A model generated the notes under the pieces. That model ran no database searches. It saw only the letters and a list, made by a program, of their open reading frames with translations, and was not told the DNA's origin. A stretch of DNA of 64,000 nucleotides from the NCBI RefSeq assembly GCF_009380215.1, contig NZ_WHUG01000002.1:310001-374000 (forward strand), read 5' to 3'. The position numbers and the translations under genes were made by a program. This document shows positions 30,468-39,884 of this stretch, one piece after another. Position 1 is the stretch's first letter; each line of letters opens with the position of its first letter. Source of the DNA: Rugamonas aquatica (GTDB lineage Bacteria; Pseudomonadota; Gammaproteobacteria; Burkholderiales; Burkholderiaceae_D).

Positions 30468-30492
30468 GGCGGGCGCCCCCGGGCGCGCCGCC
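30468..30492 (+). other. GC-rich hairpin downstream of hcp
   Basis: GGCGG-GCGCCC pairs with GGGCGC-(G)-CCGCC with a single bulged G and a very short loop, starting 11 bases after the hcp stop. It lacks a T-run, so it looks like a 3' stability element or a leaky terminator. Confidence 0.6.
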
Positions 30493-30528
30493 GATCGCCC
30501 GTCTTGAGTGCTGCTCGTACAGAACCCT

Positions 30529-30987
30529 ATGTCTAAAGCCATCACGGCGTCGCTCGTTCCCTTGTTTGATCGGTTGACCGGCGCGCACCATGCCTCGCCG
30601 GATGGCAGGCTGCTCGATGGCGGCGGCTTGCAGCACTCGCTGCAGCTGGACCTGATGCGGCTGTTCAACGTGCGCAATGCGCTGACCATCGACGCCTATC
30701 TGAACGGCGACCCCACCGTGCTCGACTACGGCCTGCCGGACATGCTGAGCCTGTCGCCGCAGACCGACCAGGATCTCGGCACCTGGGGCAGGGTGCTGGA
30801 GCGCGCGCTGGAACTGTACGAACCCCGGCTGTCGCACGTGAAGGTGGAGGTCAGCGCCGATCCGGCCAAGCCCTACGCCGCCCGCGCCGCCATCGCCGCC
30901 GTGGTGCTGCTGGGGCAGCAGCTGTGCCGGGTCAATTTCGACGTTGCGCTGGACGCCCGTTCGGCCGCGATGCAGGCGGCCGCATGA
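30529..30987 (+). CDS. tssE: T6SS baseplate protein TssE
   Basis: A gp25-like wedge protein of 152 residues that nucleates the sheath at the baseplate. Family features are SLQLDLMRLFNVRNALTID, the DYGLPDMLSLSP block, and the C-terminal beta strand around VNFDVALDAR. ATG 30529 (MSKAITASLVPLFDRLTG) was chosen; a GTG at 30508 would add seven residues. Its end lies shortly before tssF. Confidence 0.93.
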   Translation: MSKAITASLVPLFDRLTGAHHASPDGRLLDGGGLQHSLQLDLMRLFNVRNALTIDAYLNGDPTVLDYGLPDMLSLSPQTDQDLGTWGRVLERALELYEPRLSHVKVEVSADPAKPYAARAAIAAVVLLGQQLCRVNFDVALDARSAAMQAAA

Positions 30988-31012
30988 TGGTCGGCCAGAT
31001 GGAGGCCACGCG

Positions 31013-32764
31013 GTGAGCGACGACATCCTCGAATACTACCGGCGCGAACTGTCCTATCTGCGCACCCAGTCGGCCGACTTCGCGGCGCGCTATCCCAAGG
31101 TGGCGCAGCGGCTGGTGCTGAGCGGCGGCGAATCGGCCGATCCGCACACCGAACGCCTGATCGAATCGGTGGCCTTCCTGACGGCGCGCGTGCACCGCGA
31201 CCTCGACCGCGATTTCCCCACCATCGCCGGCGCCATGCTGGACAACCTGTGCCCGAGCCTGACGCAGCCGGTGCCGGCCATGACGGTGGTGCGGATGACG
31301 CTGGACTCTTCGCAGGGCAAGGTCATGGCCGGCATGCCGGTGGCGCGCGGCGCCATGCTGTCGACCACCGCCGCCAGCGGCGAGAACTGCCGCTTCCAGG
31401 TCGCCTGGGACACCACGCTGTGGCCGCTGCAAGTGGCGGCCATCAAGATGGAAGACACGCGCACGCTGCGCCTCGACCTGCGCTGCGACACCGGCCTCGA
31501 CGTCTCCGAGCTGGAGCTGGACCGCCTGCGCCTGCACCTGTCCGGCGACCTGCTGACGACGATGCCGCTGCACGAACTGCTGATTAGCGGCCTGGAGCGC
31601 ATCGAACTGCTGTCCGGCGGCGGCGGGCTGCACCGCCTGTCGCCCGGCAGCCTGAGCGAGGTCGGCTTCGACGAAGGCCAGGCCATCCTGGCGCAGCCGG
31701 CGCACGCCCATCCGGCCTACGCGCTGTTGCAGGAATACTTTGCCTTCCCGCGCAAGTTCCAGTTCTTCGACCTGGCCGGCCTGCGCGGCCGGCTGGGCGC
31801 GGGCACCGGCTTCTCGCTGCGCTTCGTGTTCAACCGCAGCGCGCGCGTGCTGTCGCAGCTGAGCGCCGCCAATTTCCTGCTCGGCTGCGTGCCGGCCGTC
31901 AACCTGTTCCCCGTCACCAGCGAGCCGATCCGCCTGCACCGCCGCCACTACGAATACATGCTGGTGCCGGACTACCAGCGCGAGGCGGTGATGGAAGTGC
32001 ACTCGGTGGTGTCGGTGACGGCGTCCGACCCGCGCGCCGAGCGCCCCGGCATCATCCCCAGCGTGTTTGCCGAATCGGCGGCCGACGCCGGCGACGCCAC
32101 GGTGTTCTGGTCGCTGCGGCGCGAGATGAGCCTGCGCAAGGGCATCACCGGCACCGACGTCTACCTGAGCTTTGTCGACCGCAGCGATGTGCGCAGCATG
32201 CCGGACGAGCCTGTGGTGTACGCGCAACTGCTGTGCACCAATCGCGGCCTGGCCGAGCAGATCGCGCCCGGCACGCGCTTCTACGGCGAAGGCATCTCCA
32301 CCTCGACCGATATCCGCGCGCTGTACCAGCCCAGCGCCCAGCGGCCGCCGGTGATGGAGGCCAAGGCCCTGTGGTCGCTGGTGGCGCTGCTGCGCCTGAA
32401 CCACCGCTCGCTGGTCGACGGCACCACCGGCGTCCAGACCTTGCAGCAGATGTTGATGTTGTTCGCCGGCGACAGCGCGCGCGACCAGGCGCAGGTGCGC
32501 GGCGTCAAGAGCATGGCGGCGTCGGTGGCGACGGCGCGGCTGGGCGCCGATACCTGGCGCGGCCATTGCCGCGGCACCGACATCGTGCTGGAGTTCGACG
32601 CCGACGCCTTCGTCGGCACCTCGCCGCTGGTGCTGGCCGGCGTGCTGTCGCGGTTTTTCGCTTTGTACACCTCCGCCAATTCCTTCGTCCGCCTGGCCGT
32701 CACGCGCGGCGGCGAACCGTGGATGCAGTGGCCTGCCATGAGTGGACGCCAATGTCTGATCTGA
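31013..32764 (+). CDS. tssF: T6SS baseplate protein TssF
   Basis: The VasA/ImpG wedge protein of 583 residues, which assembles with TssG and TssE around the VgrG hub. The N-terminus SDDILEYYRRELSYLRTQSA is the family hallmark. Start GTG 31013 has GGAGG at 31001-31005; upstream in-frame codons overlap tssE. Its 3' end overlaps tssG by 13 bases, giving translational coupling. Confidence 0.95.
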   Translation: MSDDILEYYRRELSYLRTQSADFAARYPKVAQRLVLSGGESADPHTERLIESVAFLTARVHRDLDRDFPTIAGAMLDNLCPSLTQPVPAMTVVRMTLDSSQGKVMAGMPVARGAMLSTTAASGENCRFQVAWDTTLWPLQVAAIKMEDTRTLRLDLRCDTGLDVSELELDRLRLHLSGDLLTTMPLHELLISGLERIELLSGGGGLHRLSPGSLSEVGFDEGQAILAQPAHAHPAYALLQEYFAFPRKFQFFDLAGLRGRLGAGTGFSLRFVFNRSARVLSQLSAANFLLGCVPAVNLFPVTSEPIRLHRRHYEYMLVPDYQREAVMEVHSVVSVTASDPRAERPGIIPSVFAESAADAGDATVFWSLRREMSLRKGITGTDVYLSFVDRSDVRSMPDEPVVYAQLLCTNRGLAEQIAPGTRFYGEGISTSTDIRALYQPSAQRPPVMEAKALWSLVALLRLNHRSLVDGTTGVQTLQQMLMLFAGDSARDQAQVRGVKSMAASVATARLGADTWRGHCRGTDIVLEFDADAFVGTSPLVLAGVLSRFFALYTSANSFVRLAVTRGGEPWMQWPAMSGRQCLI

Positions 32765-33780
32765 TGTCGCTGCTGCGGGACGACCCGCATGCCTTCGATC
32801 TGTTCCAGGCGATCAGCATACTGGAGCGCAGCGAACCTGCGCGCGCGCACGTCGGCACCTCGGTCGGCATGGACGAGGCGCTGCGGCTGTCGGCGCAGGT
32901 CGACCTGTCGTTCGCGCCCAGCGACGTCAGCGGCCTGCACGACAGCAAGCAGGCCGGCCCGCCGCTGACGCTGAAGACGCCGGTGCTGACGCTGGCCGGT
33001 TCGCAAGGCCCGCTGCCGATGCCGTTCACCGAGTTGCTGATGGAGCGCCGCCGCGCGCGCGACATGGCGGGGCTGGAGTTCCTGGACATCTTCAACCAGC
33101 GTCTGCTGGGCTTCCTGTACCGCAGCCGCCGCAAGCACCACCTGGCGCTGAGCACGGACAGCATCAACCACGCACCCATCGTGCGCAGCCTGGACGCCTT
33201 GTCCAGCCTGGGCCGCGCCGAAGGCGTGCGCGGGCCGGACGGCCAGCAAGCCTGGCTGCGGCACGCGGGTTTGCAGGGCGCGGCGCCGCGTTCGATGGTG
33301 TCGCTGCTGGCCGTGGTACGCGACCGCATGGGCGTGCGTTTCAGCGGCAAACAGTTTGTCGGCGGCTGGCATGCGCTGGCGCCGTGCGACCGCGCCACGC
33401 TGCACGATCCGGGCAAGCCGGCGCCGATGACGGCGCGGCTGGGCATGGGCGCCAGCCTCGGCGCGCGGGCCTGGGACCAGGGCGCCGGCCTGGCGCTGGA
33501 TGCGCCGCCGCTGCAACCGAAGCAGTACGCGGCCCTGCTGCCGGGACAGAAGGACAATGCGCTGCTGGGCTGGCTGGTGGCGCGGCATCTGCAAAGCGAC
33601 ATCCAGGTGCGGCTGCGGCTGGACCTTGCGGTGCGGCCGCAAACGCGCTTGAGCGCCGCCATCGAACTGCCGCCGCGCCTGGGTCTGAGCACCTGGCTGT
33701 GCAGCCCGCGCCGCGCCGACGACGCCACGCCGGTGAGTTACCAGCCGGCGCAGTTCCTGCTGTCGACGGAAGAGGGCTGA
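32752..33780 (+). CDS. tssG: T6SS baseplate protein TssG
   Basis: The VasB/ImpH wedge protein of 342 residues. Recognisable blocks are DDPHAFDLFQAISILERSEP, PLTLKTPVLTLAGSQGPLP followed by MPFTELL, and FLDIFNQRLLGFLYRSRRKH. I start at ATG 32752 inside the tssF 3' end; the longer open frame upstream only shadows tssF. Confidence 0.95.
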   Translation: MSDLMSLLRDDPHAFDLFQAISILERSEPARAHVGTSVGMDEALRLSAQVDLSFAPSDVSGLHDSKQAGPPLTLKTPVLTLAGSQGPLPMPFTELLMERRRARDMAGLEFLDIFNQRLLGFLYRSRRKHHLALSTDSINHAPIVRSLDALSSLGRAEGVRGPDGQQAWLRHAGLQGAAPRSMVSLLAVVRDRMGVRFSGKQFVGGWHALAPCDRATLHDPGKPAPMTARLGMGASLGARAWDQGAGLALDAPPLQPKQYAALLPGQKDNALLGWLVARHLQSDIQVRLRLDLAVRPQTRLSAAIELPPRLGLSTWLCSPRRADDATPVSYQPAQFLLSTEEG

Positions 33781-33785
33781 CGGCG

Positions 33786-36500
33786 ATGGAAATCGATATC
33801 CGCACCCTGCTGTCCAAGCTCAACCCCGAATGCAAGCGGGCGATGGGGCATGCGGCCGAGCTGTGCGTGAAGCAGACGCAGTACAACGTCGAGCTGGAGC
33901 ATTTGCTGTTCACCTTGCTGGAGGAGCGGGCGCCGGATCTGGCGCTGCTGTTGCAGCGCTTCGGCATCGACGACGGCGCGGTGGCGGCGCAACTGCAGCG
34001 CAGCATGGACGGCTTCAAGCGCGGCAACGGCCGCACGCCGGCGCTGTCGCCGCACTTCATCGCGCTGTTCCAGGAAGCGTGGATGCTGAGCTCGATGCTG
34101 CTGGGTAGCCAGCAAGTGCGCTCCGGCACGGTGCTGCTGGCGATGCTGGAAGTGGACAGCCTGCGCGGCCTGCTGATCGAAAGCGCGCCCGAGCTGCTGA
34201 AGATCCCGCGCGACCAGTTGAAGCAGGAATTGCCGTCGCTGCTGGCCGCCTCGTCGGAGGATGGCGGCGGACCGCTGGCCGGCGGCCCGCAAGCGGGCGG
34301 CGCTGGCCCTGTGGCCCGGCAAGGCGGCGCCGTGCCGGGCATGATGCCCACGCCGCAGGCGGCCGGCGGCGCCACGCCGTCGCTCGACCAGTACACGGTG
34401 GACATGACGGCGCTGGCGCGCGCCGGCCGCATCGACCCGATACGCGGCCGCGACGCCGAGATCCGCCAGATCATCGACATCCTGCTGCGCCGCCGCCAGA
34501 ACAACCCCATCCTCACCGGCGAGGCCGGCGTCGGCAAGACCGCCGTGGTGGAAGGCTTCGCGCAGCGCATCGCCGCCGGCGCTGTGCCGCCGTCGCTGGC
34601 CAACGTGGTGGTGCGCACGCTGGACCTGGCGCTGCTGCAGGCCGGCGCCGGCATCAAGGGCGAATTCGAAAACCGCCTCAAATCGGTGATCGCCGAAGTG
34701 CGCGCCTCGGCCACGCCCATCGTGCTGTTCATCGACGAAGCCCATCAGCTGATCGGCGCCGGCGGCAGCGAAGGGCAGGGCGACGCCGCCAACCTGCTCA
34801 AGCCGGCGCTGGCGCGTGGCGAGTTGCGCACCATCGCCGCCACCACCTGGGCCGAGTACAAGAAATACGTCGAACGCGATCCGGCGCTGGCGCGCCGCTT
34901 CCAGGTGGTCAAGGTCGAAGAGCCGACCACGGACGCCGCCATCGGCATGTTGCGCGGCATGGTGGCGACGCTGGAGCAGCACCACGGCGTCGAGATCCTC
35001 GACGAAGCCGTCACCGACGCCGTGCGCCTGTCGCACCGCTACATCTCGGGCCGCCAGCTGCCGGACAAGGCCATCAGCGTGCTCGACACCGCCTGCGCCC
35101 GCGTCGCCATCGGCCAGGCCGGCGCGCCGCAGCAGCTGGAGGCGCTGGAGCACGACATCGTCCTCAACGGCGAGGAACTGCGTATCGCCCGCCAGCGGCA
35201 TGCGCGCGGCGAGGACCAGGCCGCCGCCATCGCCAAGATGGAGATACAGCAGGCGCTGCTGCAAGGCCGCCTGTTGCGCTTGCAGGACAAGCTGGCCGAG
35301 GAGCGCCGCGCCGTCGAAGAAATCCTGGCGCTGCGGCGCGAAATCGCCGCCTCGGCCGACGACCACGCCGCCCTCGACGACGAGGAACGCATCTCGCGCG
35401 GCGACCAGTTGCAGCGCCTGCAAAAAGGCCTGGAGGCGATCCAGGACGACGAGCCGCTGGTGCCGGTCTGCGTCGATTCGAAAATCGTCGCCGGCGTGAT
35501 TTCCGGCTGGACCGGCATCCCGGTCGGCAAGATGCTGGCCGATGAAATCCACACCGTGCTGCAACTGAAGGAGCGGCTGGAAGACCGCGTGGTCGGGCAG
35601 GAGCAGGCGCTGGACGCGATCGCCCGCCGCGTGCGCACCTTCCGCGCCGAGCTGGACGATCCGGGCAAGCCGGTCGGCGTGTTCATGCTGGTCGGCCCGA
35701 GCGGCGTCGGCAAGACCGAGACCGCGTTCGCGCTGGCGGACATGCTGTACGGCGGCGAACGCAATATGGTGACGATCAATATGTCGGAATTCCAGGAGGC
35801 GCATTCGATCTCCAGCCTGAAGGGGGCGCCGCCCGGCTATGTCGGCTACGGCAAGGGCGGCGTGCTGACCGAGGCGGTGCGCCGCCGGCCGTACTGCGTG
35901 GTGCTGCTCGATGAAATGGAAAAAGCCCATCCGGACGTGCTGGAACTGTTCTTCCAGGTGTTCGACAAGGGCACGATGGAGGACGGCGAAGGCATCACCA
36001 TCGACTTCAAGAACACGCTGATCCTGCTGACCTCCAACGCGGCGCAGGACGTCATCACGCAAGCCTGCGCCAACGGCAAGCGGCCCGACCCGACCGAGCT
36101 GATCGAGCAACTGCGGCCGGCCCTGCTGCGACAGTTCAGCCCGGCCTTCCTGGGGCGGCTGGTGCTGGTGCCTTACTATCCGCTCGGTGACGAGCAGATC
36201 AGCAACATCGTCGATCTCAAGCTGGCCAAGCTGGCGGCGCGCTTCGCCCAGAACCACAACGCCCGCTTCACCTGGGACGACCGCGTGACCGAAGTCGTCA
36301 CCGCCCGTTGCACCGAGGTCGACAGCGGCGCCCGCAACATCGATTTCATCCTGACGCAGACGGTGCTGCCGCTGCTGTCGTCGCTGGTGCTGGAACGCAT
36401 GGCCATGCTCAAGCCCTTCACCGCCATCCACATGAGCGTGGGCGCGGACGAGCAGTTCGCCTACACCTTCCGCGAACATCCGCTGCGGGGGCAACCATGA
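33786..36500 (+). CDS. tssH: T6SS sheath-recycling AAA+ ATPase ClpV (TssH)
   Basis: ClpV threads contracted sheath subunits and disassembles them. The 904 residues comprise a ClpN-type N domain (1-160), a Gly/Pro-rich linker, AAA1 with Walker A GEAGVGKT (245-252) and Walker B VLFIDEAH, a coiled-coil M domain (about 450-560), AAA2 with GPSGVGKTE (637-645) and VVLLDEMEKAHPDVLELFF, then the D2 small domain. ATG 33786 starts MEIDIRTLLSKLNPECKRAM, typical of ClpV rather than ClpB. The stop overlaps the vgrG start (ATGA). Confidence 0.97.
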   Translation: MEIDIRTLLSKLNPECKRAMGHAAELCVKQTQYNVELEHLLFTLLEERAPDLALLLQRFGIDDGAVAAQLQRSMDGFKRGNGRTPALSPHFIALFQEAWMLSSMLLGSQQVRSGTVLLAMLEVDSLRGLLIESAPELLKIPRDQLKQELPSLLAASSEDGGGPLAGGPQAGGAGPVARQGGAVPGMMPTPQAAGGATPSLDQYTVDMTALARAGRIDPIRGRDAEIRQIIDILLRRRQNNPILTGEAGVGKTAVVEGFAQRIAAGAVPPSLANVVVRTLDLALLQAGAGIKGEFENRLKSVIAEVRASATPIVLFIDEAHQLIGAGGSEGQGDAANLLKPALARGELRTIAATTWAEYKKYVERDPALARRFQVVKVEEPTTDAAIGMLRGMVATLEQHHGVEILDEAVTDAVRLSHRYISGRQLPDKAISVLDTACARVAIGQAGAPQQLEALEHDIVLNGEELRIARQRHARGEDQAAAIAKMEIQQALLQGRLLRLQDKLAEERRAVEEILALRREIAASADDHAALDDEERISRGDQLQRLQKGLEAIQDDEPLVPVCVDSKIVAGVISGWTGIPVGKMLADEIHTVLQLKERLEDRVVGQEQALDAIARRVRTFRAELDDPGKPVGVFMLVGPSGVGKTETAFALADMLYGGERNMVTINMSEFQEAHSISSLKGAPPGYVGYGKGGVLTEAVRRRPYCVVLLDEMEKAHPDVLELFFQVFDKGTMEDGEGITIDFKNTLILLTSNAAQDVITQACANGKRPDPTELIEQLRPALLRQFSPAFLGRLVLVPYYPLGDEQISNIVDLKLAKLAARFAQNHNARFTWDDRVTEVVTARCTEVDSGARNIDFILTQTVLPLLSSLVLERMAMLKPFTAIHMSVGADEQFAYTFREHPLRGQP

Positions 36501-38488
36501 GGACCGGCTTCGAACAGCCCGGCGGCCTGATGGCCCTGTCGTCGCCCTTCGGCGACAACGACCTGCTGCTCGACTCGGTCGAGGGCAGCGAAGGCATTTC
36601 GGAGATGTTCAAGTTCAACCTGCACATGCGTTCCGGCAGCACCAGCCTGAGCGCCGCCACGGCGGTCGGCAAGACCATGACGGTGACGCTGAGCGTGGAG
36701 GGCGGCAGCAAGCGCTACATCACCGGCATGGTGTCGCGCTTCATCCAGAGCGGCTTCGACCAGGACTTCGCCACCTACGAGGCCGAGGTGGTGCCGATGC
36801 TGTGGCTGCTGACCCTGTCGCGCGACCGCAAGATCTACCAGGCCAAGTCGGTGGCGGACATCATCAAGGCGGTGCTGGGCGACTTCAGCGTCACCTTCGA
36901 CGACAAGCTGACCCAGACCTACGATCCGGTGGACTACATCGTGCAGTACGACGAAACCGCGTTCGACTTCATCAGCCGGCTGATGGAGCAGGCCGGCATT
37001 TTCTATTTCTTCACCTTCAGCAGCAGCGCGCATACGATGGTGCTGGGCGACGCCTCGTCCAACTTCGCCGATTGCGACGGCGCGGCGGCGGTGCGCTTTT
37101 TCCCGCGCACCGGCATGGGCAACGCCATCGACACGGTGTCGCGCTTCGCGCACGAGAACACCATCGCCGTGAAGAAGGCCACCGTCAACGATTACGACTT
37201 CACCAAGCCCAGCACGTCGCTGGAGGGCACGCATTCGGCCAGCGGCGGCAGCGGCGCGGTGTACGAGTTCGCCACCGGCCATCTGGCGGTGGCCGCCGCC
37301 ACGGCGATCGCCAAGCTGCGCGTGGAGGCCAGCCAGGTCAACGCCGAGGTGCTGCGCGGCGACAGCTTCTGCTATCCGTTCTGCGCCGGCAGCAAGTTCA
37401 CGCTGTCCGGGCATTTTGTGTCCGCGCTCAACGCGGCCTTCGTGCTGCGCCGCGTGCACCACACGGCGCGCGACGATCTGTACACCAATTCCTTCGAGGC
37501 GTTTCCGGTGACGGTGCCGTTCCGGCCGCCGGTGCAGACGGCGCGTCCGCGCGCGGTCGGTTGCGAGACGGCGCTGGTGGTGGGGCCGAGCGGCGAGGAA
37601 ATCTGGACCGACAAGTATGGCCGCATCAAGGTGCAGTTCCCCTGGGACCGCGACGGCACCAAGGACGACAAGAGCTCGACCTGGATGCGCGTGGCGCAGT
37701 CGGTGGCGGGCAAGGGTTTCGGTTCGCTGTTCCTGCCGCGCGTGGGGCAGGAGGTGGTGGTGACCTATCTGAACGGCGACCCGGAGCGGCCGCTGGTGAC
37801 GGGCTGCGTCTACAACGGCGAGAACGCCACACCGGCCGAGCTGCCGGCCAACCAGACGCAGACCATCATGCGCACCTGGTCGTCCAAGCAGGGCGCGGCG
37901 GGCAACGAGCTGCGCTTCGAGGACAAGAAAGACTCCGAGCAGCTCTACATGCATGCGCAGAAGGACATGCTGACCGAGATCGAGAACGCGCTGACCACGA
38001 CGGTGAAGAAGGGCGCGGAAATCCACACGCTGCAGGAAGGCGACCGCACGGTGGATGTGCAGAAGGGCAAGGAGACGCACAACGTCAAAGCCACGCGCGA
38101 GGTGACGGTGACGGGCGACGAGACGCATACCAACGCCGCCAAGTTCACCCACAAGGTCACGGGCGATTATGCGCTGACCATCGACGGCAAGCTGACCATC
38201 ACGGTGACGGGCGACATCAGCATCAAGTCCAGCGCATCGGTGAAGGAGGAATCCGGCACGACCTACGCCATCACGGCCGGCACGGCACTGACGGCCAAGG
38301 CGGGCACGGCGCTGACCAACGAGTCCGGCACCGACCTGACCAACAAGGCCGGCACCAAGATGGTCAACCAGGCGGCGGTGCAGATGGATAACAAGGCGCC
38401 TGTCATCAACAGCAAGGCCGACGCAACCCAGACCGTGGAGGCCGGCGCGATGCTGACCCTCAAGGGCGCCATGGCCAAGGTGAACTGA
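36497..38488 (+). CDS. vgrG: T6SS spike protein VgrG (TssI)
   Basis: The trimeric spike at the tip of the Hcp tube, 663 residues. The gp27-like base runs over the first 380 residues. The gp5 OB-fold region includes KYGRIKVQFPWDRDG and VGQEVVVTYLNGDPERPLVT. The needle is built from short repeats such as GTALTAKAGTALTNESGTDL. There is no C-terminal effector domain beyond the needle, so effectors would load through the adjacent MORN and PAAR-like proteins. The start at 36497 overlaps tssH by 4 bases. Confidence 0.96.
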   Translation: MRTGFEQPGGLMALSSPFGDNDLLLDSVEGSEGISEMFKFNLHMRSGSTSLSAATAVGKTMTVTLSVEGGSKRYITGMVSRFIQSGFDQDFATYEAEVVPMLWLLTLSRDRKIYQAKSVADIIKAVLGDFSVTFDDKLTQTYDPVDYIVQYDETAFDFISRLMEQAGIFYFFTFSSSAHTMVLGDASSNFADCDGAAAVRFFPRTGMGNAIDTVSRFAHENTIAVKKATVNDYDFTKPSTSLEGTHSASGGSGAVYEFATGHLAVAAATAIAKLRVEASQVNAEVLRGDSFCYPFCAGSKFTLSGHFVSALNAAFVLRRVHHTARDDLYTNSFEAFPVTVPFRPPVQTARPRAVGCETALVVGPSGEEIWTDKYGRIKVQFPWDRDGTKDDKSSTWMRVAQSVAGKGFGSLFLPRVGQEVVVTYLNGDPERPLVTGCVYNGENATPAELPANQTQTIMRTWSSKQGAAGNELRFEDKKDSEQLYMHAQKDMLTEIENALTTTVKKGAEIHTLQEGDRTVDVQKGKETHNVKATREVTVTGDETHTNAAKFTHKVTGDYALTIDGKLTITVTGDISIKSSASVKEESGTTYAITAGTALTAKAGTALTNESGTDLTNKAGTKMVNQAAVQMDNKAPVINSKADATQTVEAGAMLTLKGAMAKVN

Positions 38489-38489
38489 T

Positions 38490-39221
38490 ATGACGACCGA
38501 AACCGACCTCGCCGCCGTACCGCCCTCCGCGCCCGTGCCTGCCGAGCCGCTGCTGCTCGAAGAGCACAACGAGGGCGGCCAGCTGCTGCAGCGCGCCTGG
38601 CTGCGCGACGGCGTGCTGCACGGCCCGTTCGAACAGTTCAGCGCGCTGGGCCATACCTTGATGAAGGCGCACTTCGAATCGGGCAAGATGCACGGCCCCA
38701 TGTCCGTGTTCGCCCCGGACGGCAAGCTGGTGCAGCAATCGCAGTTCCAGCACGGCGTGCCGCACGGCCAGATGGAAACCTACGTCAACGGCCGCTGCAT
38801 CGCGCGCCAGACGATGGTCGACGGCGTGCCGGCCGGGCCGTCGCTGTCCTACGACGAAGCCGGCCACCTGACCTCGCGCCTGAACATGTTCGACGGCCAG
38901 ATCCACGGCCCCGCCGAATTTTTCTTTGAAGGCTTGCGGGTGCGCAAATCGCACTACAAGGCCGGCCTGCTGGACGGCGAGTCGACCGACTTCGACGCCC
39001 AGGGCAGCGTGGTGCAGACCTGCACCTACCGCGCCAACCTGCTGCACGGCCCGATGCGCCGCTACTGGCCGGACGGCGAACTGATGGAAGAAGTGATCTA
39101 CCGCGACGGCAAGCCGGTCGGCTCGCCGGCGCGCTTCGACCCCAAGGGCAAGCGCACCGACAACGCCGCCGCCACACCCGCAATTCTGGACCGGCTGCAA
39201 AAGCTGGTGAGGGGAAGCTGA
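38490..39221 (+). CDS. MORN-like (YwqK-type) repeat protein downstream of vgrG
   Basis: A cytoplasmic 243-residue protein made of roughly eight repeats of about 20-22 residues with the pattern G-x-x-H-G-P...G...(Y/F), for example SGKMHGPMSVFAPDGKLVQQ and ANLLHGPMRRYWPDGELMEE. Such repeats occur in MORN proteins and the YwqK family and are often found beside vgrG. It starts 1 base after vgrG ends and overlaps the next gene by 1 base. Likely roles are effector chaperone or adaptor, or immunity protein; none is proven. Confidence 0.85.
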   Translation: MTTETDLAAVPPSAPVPAEPLLLEEHNEGGQLLQRAWLRDGVLHGPFEQFSALGHTLMKAHFESGKMHGPMSVFAPDGKLVQQSQFQHGVPHGQMETYVNGRCIARQTMVDGVPAGPSLSYDEAGHLTSRLNMFDGQIHGPAEFFFEGLRVRKSHYKAGLLDGESTDFDAQGSVVQTCTYRANLLHGPMRRYWPDGELMEEVIYRDGKPVGSPARFDPKGKRTDNAAATPAILDRLQKLVRGS

Positions 39222-39607
39222 TGGGACAACAAACCTGCATGGGCGCGATGCTCAAATGTAGCTTCGGCGTGGCGCCGGGCACGCTGATGGTGTTGCCGGC
39301 CAACGCCGTGCTGACCGCCGTCCCCGACGCCAACATCATGGACAACAAGCCGATGGTCAACATCCTGCCGTTCGGCATGTGCCAGTCGATGGCCAACCCG
39401 ATGGTGGCGGCGGCCACGGCGGCGGCGCTGGGCGTGCTGACGCCGATGCCGTGCATCCCGGCCACCGTCGCGCCGTGGGTGCCGGGTTCGCCCACTGTGT
39501 TGATCGGCAATATGCCGGCGTTGAACAATTCGTCCAAGCTGATGTGCATGTGGGGCGGCGTGATCGCGATCAACGCGCCCGGCCAGACCACCGTTTCCAT
39601 TCCCTGA
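39221..39607 (+). CDS. DUF4280 PAAR-like spike-tip protein
   Basis: A 128-residue protein with the DUF4280 pattern: MLKCSFGVAPGTLMVLPANA, ANIMDNKPMVNILPFGMCQS, then NPMVAAATAAALGVLTPMPC and MCMWGGVIAINAPGQT. The four or five conserved Cys could bind metal, as in PAAR proteins that sharpen the VgrG spike. No effector domain is fused. The start overlaps the upstream stop (TGATG). No other PAAR gene is in the cluster, so this is the likely tip. Confidence 0.88.
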   Translation: MGQQTCMGAMLKCSFGVAPGTLMVLPANAVLTAVPDANIMDNKPMVNILPFGMCQSMANPMVAAATAAALGVLTPMPCIPATVAPWVPGSPTVLIGNMPALNNSSKLMCMWGGVIAINAPGQTTVSIP

Positions 39608-39629
39608 ACACTTAACCGCGACCGCCACC

Positions 39630-39884
39630 ATGGAATACCGATTCAGCCTGACTCCCCGTTTGATCGCCCTGGCCATCTTCTCCGGCGTGGCGATGATGGT
39701 GCTGCTGTTCGCCCTGGGCTACCAGATCGGGCAGAGCATGGCCGAGCGTCCCGCGCCGGCCGTGGTCGACAACGCCGCCAAGCGCGCCCGCCAGCAGTTG
39801 ACGGGCAAGGTCAACAGCGAGGCCGCCACCATGGCCGCTCCCGTGACCGAGCGCGTGAACGCCGCGCAAAAGGCCGCCCAATGA
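39630..39884 (+). CDS. Small single-TM protein in the T6SS operon
   Basis: An 84-residue protein of unknown family. One clear TM helix (about 10-31, LIALAIFSGVAMMVLLFALG) is followed by a soluble Ala/Arg/Gln-rich helical tail of about 50 residues. Its stop overlaps the start of the solute-binding-protein gene by 4 bases, so the two are made together. It might anchor or partner that protein. Confidence 0.7.
   Translation: MEYRFSLTPRLIALAIFSGVAMMVLLFALGYQIGQSMAERPAPAVVDNAAKRARQQLTGKVNSEAATMAAPVTERVNAAQKAAQ

Noticed and set aside
33738..36494. 918-codon open frame antisense to clpV
   Set aside because: A composition artefact opposite a clear AAA+ gene; the translation is His/Asp/Gln/Arg-rich with no family features.
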